Assembly: GCA_023014485.1 (NCBI GenBank)
Contig: JAJOZX010001080.1
Coordinates: 124,001-188,000 of the forward strand
Length of the DNA: 64,000 nucleotides
Reading direction: 5' to 3'
From: Bathynomus jamesi
Taxonomy: Eukaryota; Arthropoda; Malacostraca; Isopoda; Cirolanidae
The notes beneath the pieces are model-generated. The model had not been told where the DNA came from. It searched no databases and saw nothing but the letters and a program-made list of their open reading frames with translations. Position numbers and translations under genes: made by a program. Of this stretch, positions 1-10,231 are shown piece after piece. Numbering within the stretch: position 1 is the stretch's first letter; each line of letters starts with the position of its first letter.

Positions 1-133
1 CCCCCCCCCCCCCCCCCTCAAGGTCCCAAAACAAGACAACAATTTGAACATTTGTTTTAGTTCGAATGTATGACATTTGTAAATTTAATTTAAAATATAT
101 TTTCCTCCGAGACCGGACTTGTGGGACACCCTG
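1..133 (-). mobile_element. mariner-type element end (truncated by window edge)
   Basis: After a run of 17 C, the stretch ends in the reverse complement of a mariner-type terminus, CAGGGTGTCCCACAAGTCC, followed by TA repeats. The same terminus and about 90 following bases recur at 26761 in the other orientation, so this is one repeat family. The other end lies outside the window. No coding sequence is visible in the part present. Confidence 0.6.
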
Positions 134-492
134 TATATATTTATTCCCATTTTCCGGAACTTTACAAAAGGATAATTGTTTGAATGTAGCCGAAAAGTGA
201 CTTTCACAAAATTAATCCAACGCGACATTTTTGCAACCAACCAAAAAATTTTAGCCAATCAACGTTGCGGATGGAAACTATTTTTGGCATACAGTAACCG
301 TAACTGTTGTTTCCTCAGTTTATCATGGAACAGTAACTTGTTTTTTTAAAGGAACAGTAAACCCTCACTGACGGGTACATTAATTTTTATTATGTGGACA
401 GTAAATAATTTGTGTGTTATGCGTCGAAATAATTTCTTTTCTTTTAAGAAATTGTAAACCTCTTTTGACTGATCCACATTCTTATATATATA
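134..492. other. unrecognised AT-rich spacer
   Basis: No gene, repeat family or structured element was recognised here. It contains two short related phrases built on AACAGTAA, which may be decayed repeat. Confidence 0.5.
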
Positions 493-567
493 CAGGGTGT
501 CCGGGCTTAAATGGCAATAAAATACATTTATAATGTTTTATTTTATTGCCATTTAAGCCCGGACACC

Positions 568-570
<3 letters not shown>
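493..570. mobile_element. 78-bp palindromic mariner-type MITE
   Basis: The two arms are inverted copies of about 31 bp, starting CAGGGTGTCCGGGCTTAAAT, separated by about 16 bp. TA lies at both edges, as expected for Tc1/mariner target duplication. There is no coding capacity. It can only be moved in trans, or it is a two-ended relic of a larger element. Confidence 0.8.

Positions 571-606
<36 letters not shown>
571..606. repeat. (TA)n microsatellite
   Basis: Pure TA tract directly abutting the MITE end at 570. Confidence 0.97.
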
Positions 607-609
<3 letters not shown>

Positions 610-763
610 AACAGCAGAAATACTGCCCTCTTGTCCCCTTCCTGTGAATGGAAAACAAAGGTGACAATTTCATAGATTTAAATTCATCAACTAATGAATC
701 CCCGTTACCATGGGAACCAATATATGTTCCGAAATAAATCATTAACTTAAAAATAATTCGTGT

Positions 764-1048
764 ACAGTAAGTCTTCGCTAATGCGGCGGTCAGGGAGTCG
801 GAATAGCCGAAAGGTCGGAATAGTGGGGGCTCCCCCTAAACTATCATGAGTTAATCAGTTTATTACAAAAATCCTGTTATTTTGAACACTTTGTATAAAG
901 TTACTCATATTTTGAATAAAAAACTATCTACTATTACAATAAAAACTATCTACTATTACTACTATCATAAAAAAAGTATAAATTAAGTAGCGTACGTATA
1001 AATCTAAACGATAAGGGAGAGTCGGAATACCGCTGGGACTACCGGGGA
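764..1048. mobile_element. pogo/Tigger-like MITE (candidate)
   Basis: The left end reads CAGTAAGTCTTCGCTAATGC and the right end, read inward, resembles GTAGTCCCAGCGGTATTCCG. Both recall pogo/Tigger termini and both are flanked by TA. Inside, GTCGGAATA recurs near both ends. No coding region is present. The assignment rests only on termini and could be wrong. Confidence 0.4.
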
Positions 1049-1187
1049 TATATATATAACCACGAAGGAAAGGAAACACAGATGGTGCTCAAGCGCTTTC
1101 GTCTAATGACATCCTCAGGAACACTGAAGTACATAAAGAATTACAGCCTATATATAGGTTACAGAAAAGAATATATATATATATATA

Positions 1188-1801
1188 CAGGGTGTCCCAA
1201 AAGTCCCTATCTATTTTGTTGAAATAGGCTGAATTTCAAATTAATGTTTTAATGACATGATTGCACGCGCCTTTCTAGACAAATACATGCATTAGATTTC
1301 TATTTTAATTATTTTTAAATTTTAAATTAATTTTTTCAGATCCATATCATTGGTGATGGATGTGCATGAACGCGTTATGATAGTAACATGTCGCATCAGA
1401 GGAATGAAATGTTGTGAAATTACAGACCGATTCTCAAGAAGGTTTCATAAGCCTGGACCGACAGATAAAGCAATTCGTGAATTTAGGCCCTGGGCAGCGC
1501 AATCTCCGGATTTGACCCCATTGGATTTCTTTGCTTGGGGTTTCATTAAATCAGAGGTCTAAAGGCAAGCAGTTGAGAAAATAACCCCTGAAATGCTCGG
1601 AAATGTGTTCCGCAATGCAGCTGACCGCTTTGAGATTTGCAGAGATACAGATGGATCACATGTGGAAACTACTAATTAAAGATTTTAATGGTGTAATACT
1701 TGTAATTTGTATATAAATACACCTGTATTCAGGTCAGTGTGACATTTATTTGAAATTCAGCCTATTTCAACTAAATAGATAGGGACTTTTGGGACACCCT
1801 G
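1188..1801 (+). mobile_element. internally deleted mariner with ~57-bp inverted repeats
   Basis: Terminal inverted repeats start CAGGGTGTCCCAAAAGTCCC and match over about 57 bp. TA occurs at both flanks, inside TA-rich DNA. The 614-bp length is about half that of a complete mariner. The interior carries a fused transposase remnant described separately. Confidence 0.9.
1350..1679 (+). pseudogene. mariner transposase remnant, N-terminus fused to C-terminus
   Basis: About the first 40 residues (HERVMIVTCRIRGMKCCEI) resemble the N-terminal helix-turn-helix of mariner-like transposases. They are joined directly to the C-terminal catalytic block [14 protein letters not shown]. The central part with the first two catalytic aspartates has been deleted. 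A TAA stop sits at 1560, where such proteins usually have tyrosine after the block (KSEV-stop). The same frame then continues to a TAA at 1677-1679 with typical C-terminal sequence. It cannot encode an active enzyme. The closest type is the [10 protein letters not shown] group of the IS630/Tc1/mariner superfamily. Confidence 0.8.
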
Positions 1802-2052
1802 TATATATATATACACACACAATAAACGGAGAAACGAAATTAAAGTATTGTGGAAGGGGGCACACAAATTTATAAGGAAAAACTATCGATTTTTAGCACA
1901 AGATTAAGATTTGTTTCCAAACAATGTTATAGATAAAAAAATATATATATATACAAATTTATACTGGAAATCTGCCCGGGTTTTAGCACTCTGCCCTATT
2001 TTTTTGTATATAAAAATTGAAAAATAAAAGTTATTAGGGTGGCATACAAATT

Positions 2053-3549
2053 TTACCAAAGATTTAGCGTTCTACCTTTCTTATCTAAATCTGTTCTGAA
2101 GGAATTCAAAACAACAGGATCGAGTTGAAAAAGACCTTTGCTTATGTTGAAGTTATTTGTTAGTTGGATAATGGCAGACTCAAGAATATTTCTATTAACA
2201 ATGTTGCTAGAGTGGAATAAAACTGAAGCATTATTCCAATCAATACAGTGGGCTAACTCTGACAAATGGACAAAAAGGGCACTGGACAATTGTCCTGTTC
2301 TAACGGAATATTGATGCTGTTTTATACGTGTGTGCAAATCCTTTCCCGTCTGACCTATGTAAAAGGAATCACATTGTTTACAACCAATTTTATAGATAAT
2401 GCCTGAATTATTGGTAGGGCTATTTTTTACTATGATATTTTTCACAACATTGTTATATGAAAATACTACATTAATATCCAAAAGTTTAAATACATTAGCA
2501 ATGCCTAAAAAGCCCGGGAAAAATGGAAGTACTAAAATATTTTTTGACAAAGTACGAGTGTTATTATTGACGCGATAGAAAGTTCGTTTTGCCTTGTTGA
2601 GACAAGATTCCATAAACGCAGATGGATAACACAGATCACTTCCAATACCGTTGATTTTTTCTAATTCGGCATCGATGTATTCCGGACTGGCGATCCTAAG
2701 GGCGCGGAGAAACATTGAAGAAAAAATGGCCTTCTTACTGGGGGTGTCATGTCCCGAGTAAAAGTGTACGTAGGACAAATTGTTTGTTTTTTTCCGATAG
2801 ATACTAAACTTAAAACCTGGGCTTTCTCTATGTACACGCACATCAAAAAATGGGATTGAATTGTCTTGTTCCACTTCTAAAGTAAACTTAATAGAGGGGA
2901 CTTGATCATTTAACTGAAGGAGGAAGTTATCCAGGTCACGATTCATGGGCCAGATACACAAAATATCGTCGACGTACCGCAACCAAGGGATGCCAACCCC
3001 CAGGATTCTCGGAATGTAAGTAATTTCGAAAAACTCCATATAAATATTGGAGAGGAGGGGCGACAAGGGGTTGCCCATGGCCATCCCAAAAACTTGTTGA
3101 TAATGCTCGTTATTGAAAGTGAATTTACAGTCTTTGATGCAAAGCTTAATAAGTTCCAAAACAATGTGTGAAGGTAGTGGCAGGTCATACTTATGTAATT
3201 CTTGGGAGAGAAAGTCAAGCATATCGTCAATCGGCACTTTTGTAAACAATGAACAAACGTCAAAACTGATCAAGCTATCGTTAGTTTCAGTACGTGCATT
3301 ATTCAATTTTTCAGTAAGATCCATGGAATTTTTTACATGTGAATCAGAGATAGTTCCAAGAATGGGGGACAAGACTTTGACAAGCCATTTGGAGAGTTTA
3401 TAAGTAATAGAGCCCACCGAGCTAATAATAGGGCGCATAGGGTTGCCAGGTTTGTGGGTTTTAATGAGACCGTAAAGGTAGGGCAGAGAAGGTGAAGTGG
3501 ACATGAAAAGCGGAATTAAGTCCTTATGAAAAAAGATGGGGAGCTCCAT
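2053..3549 (-). CDS. Penelope-like element: reverse transcriptase + GIY-YIG endonuclease
   Basis: A long open frame of 498 codons on the minus strand. The N-terminal two thirds is a Penelope-type reverse transcriptase: LYGLIKTHKPGNPMRPII, then ISFDVCSLFTKVP, GMAMGNPLSPLLSNIYMEFF, and the catalytic box LRYVDDILCIW. The C-terminal part has the GIY-YIG nuclease signature, GIIYKIGCKQC followed by FYIGQTGKDLHTRIKQH. This order is diagnostic of Penelope-like elements, in which RT copies the RNA and the nuclease nicks the target. The frame lacks the usual N-terminal segment before LYGL, which lies inverted just to the right. There are no stops in the RT or nuclease, so the insertion is fairly young. 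The boundary toward 1830-2052 is not resolved. Confidence 0.93.
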   Translation of the reverse strand: MELPIFFHKDLIPLFMSTSPSLPYLYGLIKTHKPGNPMRPIISSVGSITYKLSKWLVKVLSPILGTISDSHVKNSMDLTEKLNNARTETNDSLISFDVCSLFTKVPIDDMLDFLSQELHKYDLPLPSHIVLELIKLCIKDCKFTFNNEHYQQVFGMAMGNPLSPLLSNIYMEFFEITYIPRILGVGIPWLRYVDDILCIWPMNRDLDNFLLQLNDQVPSIKFTLEVEQDNSIPFFDVRVHRESPGFKFSIYRKKTNNLSYVHFYSGHDTPSKKAIFSSMFLRALRIASPEYIDAELEKINGIGSDLCYPSAFMESCLNKAKRTFYRVNNNTRTLSKNILVLPFFPGFLGIANVFKLLDINVVFSYNNVVKNIIVKNSPTNNSGIIYKIGCKQCDSFYIGQTGKDLHTRIKQHQYSVRTGQLSSALFVHLSELAHCIDWNNASVLFHSSNIVNRNILESAIIQLTNNFNISKGLFQLDPVVLNSFRTDLDKKGRTLNLW

Positions 3550-3716
3550 ATTACTAAAGCAGACAAGGCTAACACCATAGTTATTATGGACAAAGTGGAC
3601 TACATCAGAAAGATGAACGAGCTTCTCCAGGACCCCGCCACATACAGCAAACTTAGGAAGAACCCGCAGGATGACGTCATCAAATCATTTAATAGCGGCT
3701 TGAAACGCATTCTCAA

Positions 3717-3720
<4 letters not shown>
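3520..3720 (+). pseudogene. inverted 5' fragment of the Penelope-like element
   Basis: Plus-strand reading gives ITKADKANTIVIMDKVDY and then MNELLQDPATYSKLRKNP. This is the segment that normally precedes the RT core in Penelope-like proteins. It is oriented opposite to the RT/GIY-YIG frame at 2053-3549 and abuts it at about 3520-3549. The simplest reading is one element whose 5' part was inverted on insertion or soon after, a structure known for Penelope-like elements. The fragment ends in a TA microsatellite, so its true end is lost. Confidence 0.75.

Positions 3721-3776
<56 letters not shown>
3720..3776. repeat. (TA)n microsatellite
   Basis: TA tract of about 57 bp between the Penelope fragment and a MITE. 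Confidence 0.97.
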
Positions 3777-3779
<3 letters not shown>

Positions 3780-5818
3780 TCAATGTCTAAAATCAGGCCA
3801 TTTGTAAATTGACTGAAATTTTAGGCAGTCAACTTGTGATATACACAAAACCTAACCTAACCTTACCTTTCTGGTAATGCTGCATATGCATGTCCACTGG
3901 TATTTCCCAATATACTGCCTAAAAATTCATTAGGTTAGGTAGGTTAGGTTGTTGTTGTTGTTTAGCCGATCAGCCCACCCTGATCGAGCAAGCCGGCGGC
4001 ACGCAGGTAACCGATCGCCCTCTCCGGAGTGGACCAGAGGTTCAGCGCACTAGTGATGTTGTGTTGTGTTGTGTTCTATGTTGTGCTAGAGCGGTACAGT
4101 CTGTCATAATGTGTTCAATTGTTTGTGGTGTGTCCTGGCACAGGTGGCAGGTGTCGTCTGTGGAGTTGTCTAGTCTGTGTTTATATGTCCGTAAGTTGGG
4201 GTGATGTCCACATCGGAATCGTGCTAAGTTAACTCGATCCGATCTGCTCAGGCTGCTCTCTGACCTGTTAATGGGTGGCGGCTTCGCACCTAGGACCGCA
4301 TTCGGACCGAGTCGTGTCAGTGCTTTGTGGGTTAGGTGTGTGTGTATGTGTTTTCTGTACTGTGTGATGTCTGTGGGACGTGGTATGGAATGGAGTATTT
4401 GGTTATAAAGTCTCTCTGGTGTTACCTTAATGGTGCGAGGTGTTGGTGCATGATTGTACATGTAGTGGCAAGGGTGTTGTGGGTTAGTTGTCGCTGCTGC
4501 CATGAATTGTGTTCCTCTCATGTCTAAATGTTCCCTAACTTTCAGTATTTTTGTTTCTGTGTGCAGGTGTTCTATTGGTGTTGTTTGAGTGCATCCTGTA
4601 ATGATACGAACTGCGTTGTTTTGTATTGTCTGTAAGGTGTTTATATGTGTGTTTGAGATAATGGGTGCCCAGCATGAGCAAGCATAGTCCATAACTGAGT
4701 GAATATATTGTTTGTATATGAGTGATATTGTTTCCTGCTGGTGTCCAAAGTTTGAGCCTGTTAGTACCCTAAGCGTGTTAAGTCTTGACGTACATTTGTT
4801 TTTAATGTCCTGAATGTGGTTTGCAAAAGATAATGATGTGTTGTATGTGACCCCAAGTGTTTTGGTCCTATGAGTGTGTGGAATGTTGATGTTGTTTAGT
4901 GTAAGCTGTGGAGTTACCTGGTGTTCTTTTGTGTTGCTTGTAAGCAAGGTGATGGTTGATTTTGTGGGCGCTACTTTGAGTCTATTGTGTGTGAGCCAGT
5001 CTTGTATACTGTTTATGTATGTTTGTAGGTTATTTGTAGCGGTGTCGATGTTGTTGTGGGTGGATGTTAGAGTTATGTCATCTGCATATGATGATAAGGT
5101 AAGCTTGTTATCTATGGGTGTTGGAATGTCATGCATGTATAAGTTGAACAGTGTTGGTGAGAGAACAGAGCCTTGAGGGACCCCGTTCGGAAAAAGCTTG
5201 TTTTTGGATGACTTGCCATTAAATGTGACATGTGAGTATCTTCCTGAAAGATAGTTGCTCAGCCACCTTTTGGTGTTATTGTGCATGTTTGTGTTGATTA
5301 TTTTGTTTATGAGAGGTAAGCGTGGGATAGCATCAAATGCTTTACTAACGTCTATTGTTGCTAATAGTGTACGTTGAGCTAGTCGTCTGGAGTTGATGCC
5401 ATCCATGATGTGCTGTGTGAGGTTAGTGAGTAATGTCGTGGTTGAGTGGTGAGGTCTGAATCTATGTTGAGTAGGCGATAGTGGTATGTATGGGTTGGTG
5501 ATTTGTAAGATTAGTCTTTCTGTTACTTTGGAAGGTTTGCATAGTAAAGTAATGGGTCTATAGGAAGCTGGTTCTGTTGGATTTTTGTTTGGTTTGAGGA
5601 GTGTAATAATTTTTCCTTGTTTCCATATGTCAGGAATAATACAATGTTGCTATGAATATGTGCTGATATTTGTGAGAGCTAGTATTCCTTGTGGGCCCCA
5701 AGTGTTTAAGGTGTATGTTAGATAGGTTAGGTTAGGTTTTGTGTATATCACAATTTGATACATTGCCTAAAATTTCAGTAAATTTACAAATTGCCTGATT
5801 TTTAGACATTGACTGTAA
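3775..5818. mobile_element. TTAGG-containing MITE, split by a LINE
   Basis: The outer ends are inverted copies: TTAGTCAATGTCTAAAATCA on the left and the reverse complement at 5785-5818. The interior carries GGTTAGGTTAGG tracts, the arthropod telomere-type motif, at about 3930-3950 and 5719-5738. An uninterrupted relative lies at 36208-36473. In this copy a LINE (about 3951-5718) sits within the GGTTA tract. Superfamily is unknown. Confidence 0.75.
3951..5700 (-). pseudogene. non-LTR retrotransposon (LINE) RT, 5'-truncated, inserted in GGTTA repeats
   Basis: The minus-strand frame is open at 4042-5406 (454 codons from an internal Met), and the same frame continues upstream to about 5695 across one TAG stop. 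RT motifs in order: GPQGI, YRPITLL, QHRFRPHHSTTTLL, LATIDVSKAFD, GVPQGSVLSPTLFNLYM and the catalytic SSYADDITLT. The C-terminus has a cysteine/histidine knuckle, CHLCQDTPQTIEHIMTDC (CX2C, X8, HX4C). The 3' end is a short AAC repeat (GTTGTTGTT at 3951) touching GGTTA repeats, and GGTTA repeats resume beyond 5719. No endonuclease domain is present. It belongs broadly to the Jockey/I/R1 group; I cannot place the clade securely. Confidence 0.85.
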
Positions 5819-5826
5819 CATATATA

Positions 5827-5875
<49 letters not shown>
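5819..5875. repeat. (TA)n microsatellite
   Basis: TA tract adjoining the MITE end at 5818. Confidence 0.97.
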
Positions 5876-5877
<2 letters not shown>

Positions 5878-6092
5878 GAGGCCATTAGAATAGCACAGGC
5901 GTATCCCCCGGTTTTTCGATATCCCGTTTTGCGCAGTAACCAATCAGCACGCTGTTATTCCGTGGGTGTGACGCGCTTCCACACGGACTTGAGACCAAAA
6001 CCATTAAATTCGGGTTCAGGTGTGAACACATACTAACATTGAATAATAACTTGATTTTCGGGCATACGCCCTTTTTATTCTACACGCCTGAT
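5876..6092 (-). repeat. dispersed repeat, copy A (partner at 32486-32735)
   Basis: This stretch is the reverse complement of 32486-32735 with moderate divergence. Shared phrases include GAGGCCATTAGAATAGCACA, ACCAATCAGCACGCTG and GCGCTTCCACACGG. The 32,486 copy has related ends (GAGGCGTATAGAATAG and GAGGCCATTAGAATAG), suggesting a MITE. Superfamily is unknown. Confidence 0.7.
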
Positions 6093-6463
6093 ATACAGGT
6101 AAGATTTATGACGATTATCGAAATTTTTTTTTAATAAAATTACCTTCCTTTCAGTAAATAGGTGTTTTTCATTTTTTAAAATCAAAAAACCAATTTATAT
6201 GAAATAATTTTTTTGTTTTAATTTTTTCTTATTTAAAAATCACATTTTCTTCATTTTTTTTAATTTTACTTTTTTAATTTTACCTTTTTAATATTTTCTT
6301 ATTTGTTGTTGTTGTTTTTTCTAGAAAATTTCTTTCCCATTTTCTTCGTAATTTTTTTTTTTTATCTTCGTCCACTCTTCCTTCGGCTTTGAAATATTGA
6401 CTTCCATAATAAGACAATTCTCTTTCCACATCATCAGATATATTATCTTGAAAATCACTCAAC

Positions 6464-6466
<3 letters not shown>
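6093..6466. other. AT-rich spacer, nothing recognised
   Basis: Low-complexity T-rich sequence; no supported gene or element. Confidence 0.5.

Positions 6467-6527
<61 letters not shown>
6467..6527. repeat. (CT)n microsatellite
   Basis: About 60 bp of CT. It abuts the truncated 5' end of the LINE that follows. Confidence 0.97.
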
Positions 6528-6530
<3 letters not shown>

Positions 6531-8787
6531 GATGCCGAAGGGAGGAGGCGAGTTGACTTAGTATTCACGACCGAAGACAACCTCGTCACTGGCCTCACCG
6601 TTGACGAATCGTTGGGCGGGAGTGATGACGGTCTGATTAGGTTCTGTGTGCGCGTCCCTCGGGTGAAGCGTAGTGACTCTAGAGGCAGTAAGCTCGATCT
6701 ACGGCGGGCGGTCTTTGTTGGTTTCCGGGATAGCGTAGGTGAGATGGGGTTAGAGGTCAGTGGCGATGTTGAGGAAATGTGAAGTGCATTCCGGGACCAG
6801 TTTATGGTGCTGCAGTCTGCTGCCATACCCTCAAAACCGGTCACCTCTGCTTCAGCGCAGCCTAAGTGGTTCAGTCGTGACATCGCTTCGGCTATCCGAA
6901 ATAGGAAAGTAGCGTATAGGAGGGCGAAGGCCAATCGTTCCCATGAGAACACTGAAGCGTATGTCCGCCTGTGTAGGGAAGTGAAGGCGAAGGTTAGGCT
7001 AGCGAAACGTAACGAAGAACTCCGGGTGGCAAGCCTCTGCAAGGGGAACCATAAGGAGTTCTTCAGTTATGTTAATAGTAGAAAGCCCATTAGAAGTATG
7101 ATAGGTCCGTTAAAGGACCGAAGCGGCGTTCTGCGGACCTCCGACGCGGACATCGCCAATGTACTTAATGAGTACTTTGCGGGAGTGTTCACCAGGGAGG
7201 ACACCCGCATCATCCCCAAGCCAGGCGTCAGGCACGAAGGTGCTGGCCTGGATAGTGTTCGATGTACCGCGACAGTCGTTGCCGATACAATAGACAAACT
7301 GAGCGCGTTTAAGGCTCCTGGGCCAGACCAGTTTCTCCCCAGAGTGTTGCGGCAGGTGCGCGACCAGGTGGCTCCCCACCTGGCTACAGTCTTCAACAAA
7401 TCGTTGGAGACGGGCCAGGTGCCTGGTGACTGGAGGGAAGCCAATGTGACCCCTATCTTTAAGAAAGGGGATCACGAAAGTCCAGGGAACTATCGTCCCA
7501 TTAGTCTCACTTCAGTTGTAGGTAAATTATTAGAGGGGATAATAGCGGATAGGATCGTTGGCCATTTGGATTCCTACAAGCTGCTTGGGGACTCTCAACA
7601 TGGGTTTAGACGGCATAGGTCGTGTCTCACCAACTTGCTCGAGTTTTTCCACGTCATGTTGAGCAAGTATGATACGAGTAGGGCGATTGATATCCTTTAT
7701 CTCGACTTCGAGAAAGCCTTTGATAAGGTACCTCACCGCCGGCTAATGGCGAAAGTGCGCGCGCTGGGTATCGGTGGGGAAGTAGGTAGGTGGATTGAAA
7801 ACTGGCTGAAGAATAGGCAGCAGAGGGTTGTAATTAAAGGTGTTAGTTCGGGTTGGGCCTCGGTCACTAGCGGGGTTCCTCAGGGTTCCGTTTTGGGGCC
7901 ACTGTTGTTTATCATTTACATAAATGATATCGACGGTGGCATCGTCAGTAGGATCGCCAAATTCGCTGGTGACACCAAGCTTGGGGCCAATGTTGGGACG
8001 CCAGACTGCGTGCGGATCTACGTAGGACAGGAGAGTGGTCCGAAAAATGGCAAATGCCGTTTAACTTGGGTAAATGCAAGGTGATGCACATTGGCTACAC
8101 CAATTCCAAGTCGGACTACTCGATGTTGGGAAGTAATATCGAGGCGACTGATTTGGAAAAGGACTTGGGTGTGTTAATTAGCAGCGACCTTAAGTTTACA
8201 AAACAGTGCGTAGAGGGAGAAAAGAAAGGCCAAAAGATGTTGGGCTATATCAGGAGGCAATTTCGATTTCGGAACAAGGTGGTTGTGCTCTCTCTACAAT
8301 TCCCTGGTTCGGCCGCACCTGGAGTATGCTGTGTAGTTCTGGTCGCCCGCCCTCAGGAAAGATATTGAGAGGCTGGAGCGAGTGCAGGCGAGGGCCACAA
8401 AGTTAATCCCTTCCGTTAGGCATATGGGCTACAATCGACGGTTACGCGCCCTGAACTTGTTTTCGCTGGAAACTCGGAGGCTGCGCGGTCAACTCATCGA
8501 GGTTTTCAAGTTCTTACGCGGGTTCAACAATGTCGATTTTAGAAGCATGTTTAGTTGATAACCCAACTCGCAACAATGGTTGGAAGTTGGATTTGAAACG
8601 GTTTAGGACTAGTGTGTGTGTTGTGTGTGTGTGTGTGTGTGTGGTGTGTGTGTGGTGTGTGTGTGTTGTGACTTACTTTACCTATAAGATCTGTGACACG
8701 TGGAACAGGCTACCTTCAGAAGTTGTGAACAGTTCTTCTGTGGACCTGTTCAAGAAAAGGTTAGACCGAATCTTGCACACTATTTGA
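6528..8787 (+). pseudogene. LINE endonuclease-end / reverse transcriptase pseudogene
   Basis: The main open stretch is 6804-8084 (426 codons). RT motifs in order: FKAPGPDQFLPRVL, GDWREANVTPIFKKGD, NYRPISLTSVVGKLLE, SQHGFRRHRSCLTNLL, DILYLDFEKAFDKVPH, TSGVPQGSVLGPLLFIIYIN. The catalytic box, normally FADDT, reads KFAGDTKL, so the first of the paired aspartates has become glycine. Frame then shifts near 8050 to NLGKCKVMHIG and DLGVLISSDLKF, shifts again, and ends with CDTWNRLPSEVVNSSSVDLF and a TGA at 8785-8787. A TGA also separates the endonuclease end from the RT start near 6780. The style of RT and C-terminus fits the CR1-like group. Confidence 0.9.
8606..8665. repeat. (TG)n microsatellite inside LINE coding sequence
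   Basis: TG tract, slightly interrupted, placed within the C-terminal coding part of the LINE. Confidence 0.95.
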
Positions 8788-8893
8788 GGGTGGCAGAATT
8801 TTTCCGTGGCACCCGTTGCCATTGGTACCTCCTCGGTATGGGCCGCAAGGCCTGTTGAGGTACTACTTTTCCTTGTAACTTCTTGTAACTCTC

Positions 8894-8897
<4 letters not shown>

Positions 8898-8935
<38 letters not shown>
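8898..8935. repeat. (TA)n microsatellite
   Basis: TA tract at the LINE 3' end. Confidence 0.96.
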
Positions 8936-8939
<4 letters not shown>

Positions 8940-9080
8940 GAGGGGCGGTCAGAAAGTAGGTTTACACGGCGTATAATTTCGTAACTAAAGGACCTACATT
9001 GATTATTTATGTTTGTATCAGGTGAATTCGTTAATCATTGTTGGCAACACTACACGTCCATTCGGCTGCTATCTACCGTA
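8940..9080 (+). mobile_element. mariner 5' end fragment
   Basis: Starts CGAGGGGCGGTCAGAAAGTA and matches the terminus of the mariner at 49234-51931 for about 130 bp. It then runs into TACACACACA and a TA tract where the copy is cut off. No transposase remains. Confidence 0.8.
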
Positions 9081-9091
9081 CACACACATAC

Positions 9092-9096
<5 letters not shown>

Positions 9097-9144
<48 letters not shown>
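9097..9144. repeat. (TA)n microsatellite
   Basis: TA tract between the mariner fragment and a palindrome. Confidence 0.97.
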
Positions 9145-9146
<2 letters not shown>

Positions 9147-9475
9147 CCCTCACCAGCTATCTGCAAAGCAGACAGGATCCAGCTTTGGGACATGGATCTA
9201 GGGTTTAAAGCAAGCCTAGTCCGACTACATTCAGAACCTCTATATAAGTAAAAGACTCGTTGCATTCACGTCGGATTGAATAAATCAAAGAAAAAGGGGT
9301 AACTACTGTATTTTTAGCCAAAAAAAAAAAAAACTTAAACCTCAACCGGGACATTGAGCGTCCGTCTTTTACTTATATAGAGGTTCTGAATGTAGTCGGA
9401 CTAGGCTTGCTTTAAACCCTAGATCCATGTCCCAAAGCTGGATCCTGTCTGCTTTGCAGATAGCTGGTGAGGGAA
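9145..9475. mobile_element. palindromic element with perfect ~111-bp arms
   Basis: Arms 9145-9255 and 9364-9475 are exact reverse complements as far as I can read them (outer end TTCCCTCACCAGCTATCTGC). The spacer of about 108 bp contains a poly-A run. No ORF is present. Absence of arm divergence suggests a recent origin or ongoing correction. The following 150 bp (9480-9640) repeats parts of the spacer (CCGTTGCCCACGTCGG versus CGTTGCATTCACGTCGG), so a related unit continues to about 9640. Confidence 0.8.
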
Positions 9476-9637
9476 GCTATATTTATGGGATCTCTTTGCG
9501 AGAGACCCGTTGCCCACGTCGGGCTAGCATCATGAAAAAGAAAAACTATGGTATTTGTCATTTACCATTACTTATTCGGACTATAGTGGATTTAATTTTC
9601 CCAGAAGAGTTCCTTGTTCCATGCACGGTCTGTGTTT

Positions 9638-9639
<2 letters not shown>

Positions 9640-9678
<39 letters not shown>
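9640..9678. repeat. (TA)n microsatellite
   Basis: TA tract closing the palindrome-related unit. Confidence 0.96.
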
Positions 9679-9684
<6 letters not shown>

Positions 9685-10030
9685 AACTTAACAATTTAGA
9701 AGAGCTAATTAGCTTAAATTAATTATTTGAAACTTTACAGATAGCGAAATGGTTGAGTGCTTTCAACACTTCTTAGAAATGAACCCTGTAGAACACGATT
9801 AGAAATAGTTCTTACGGCACTTGACGCGAGTCTAATAAGGTAAACAAAATAGATTGTGCTTCTCTATATATGTTTAAATCCGATTTTATGCAAATGTGTG
9901 CTAAGAACTGTTGACGCGACGATGTAACGCAGATTTCTTTGTTGAATTAAATCTTCTTATAATTGTGTGTGTGTGTTTTGGGGTGGGGTGGGGGTCTTGA
10001 CGTCCCTATGGAATCGAGACAATCTTTAAA
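9679..10030. other. nothing recognised
   Basis: AT-rich; a short TG tract and a G-rich patch near 9980 are the only structure. Confidence 0.5.
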
Positions 10031-10231
10031 ATACACACACAGCCCATCGCGACACGAATATGCGTATCACGAACTTAGCAGTGTCGCGGTCGTTTATCTT
10101 TATACATGTTTTTTTTAATCGTAAAAAAGGGATATAATTATTAATTAAGGTTAGGTTAGTCATTAGGTTTTTAGATTGGGTAAATGTCGCGGTTTTGTAG
10201 GATAGCCAAACGGTGTGTGTGTGTGTGTGTA
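10031..10231. mobile_element. MITE copy (partner at 32112-32341)
   Basis: Shares CATCGCGACACGAA, GTGCGTATCACGA-like sequence, CGGTCGTTTATCTTTATA, and the far end TGTCGCGGTTTTGTAGG with the copy at 32112. The two ends are inverted versions of a TCGCGACA/TGTCGCG-type motif beside TG/CA repeats. Contains AAGGTTAGGTTAG in the middle. Confidence 0.65.

Larger units (their letters stand above)
6528..8897 (+). mobile_element. CR1-like LINE, 5'-truncated
   Basis: The element runs from the end of an endonuclease domain (DLVFTTEDNLVTGL, then SDDGLIRF) through RT and C-terminal domain to a 3' untranslated tail ending at a TA tract at 8898. The 5' part is missing and replaced by CT repeat. A TG microsatellite at 8606-8665 interrupts the C-terminal coding part. 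Confidence 0.88.

Noticed and set aside
1..17. C homopolymer at the window start
   Set aside because: Likely a low-complexity or sequencing/assembly edge; nothing can be concluded from it.
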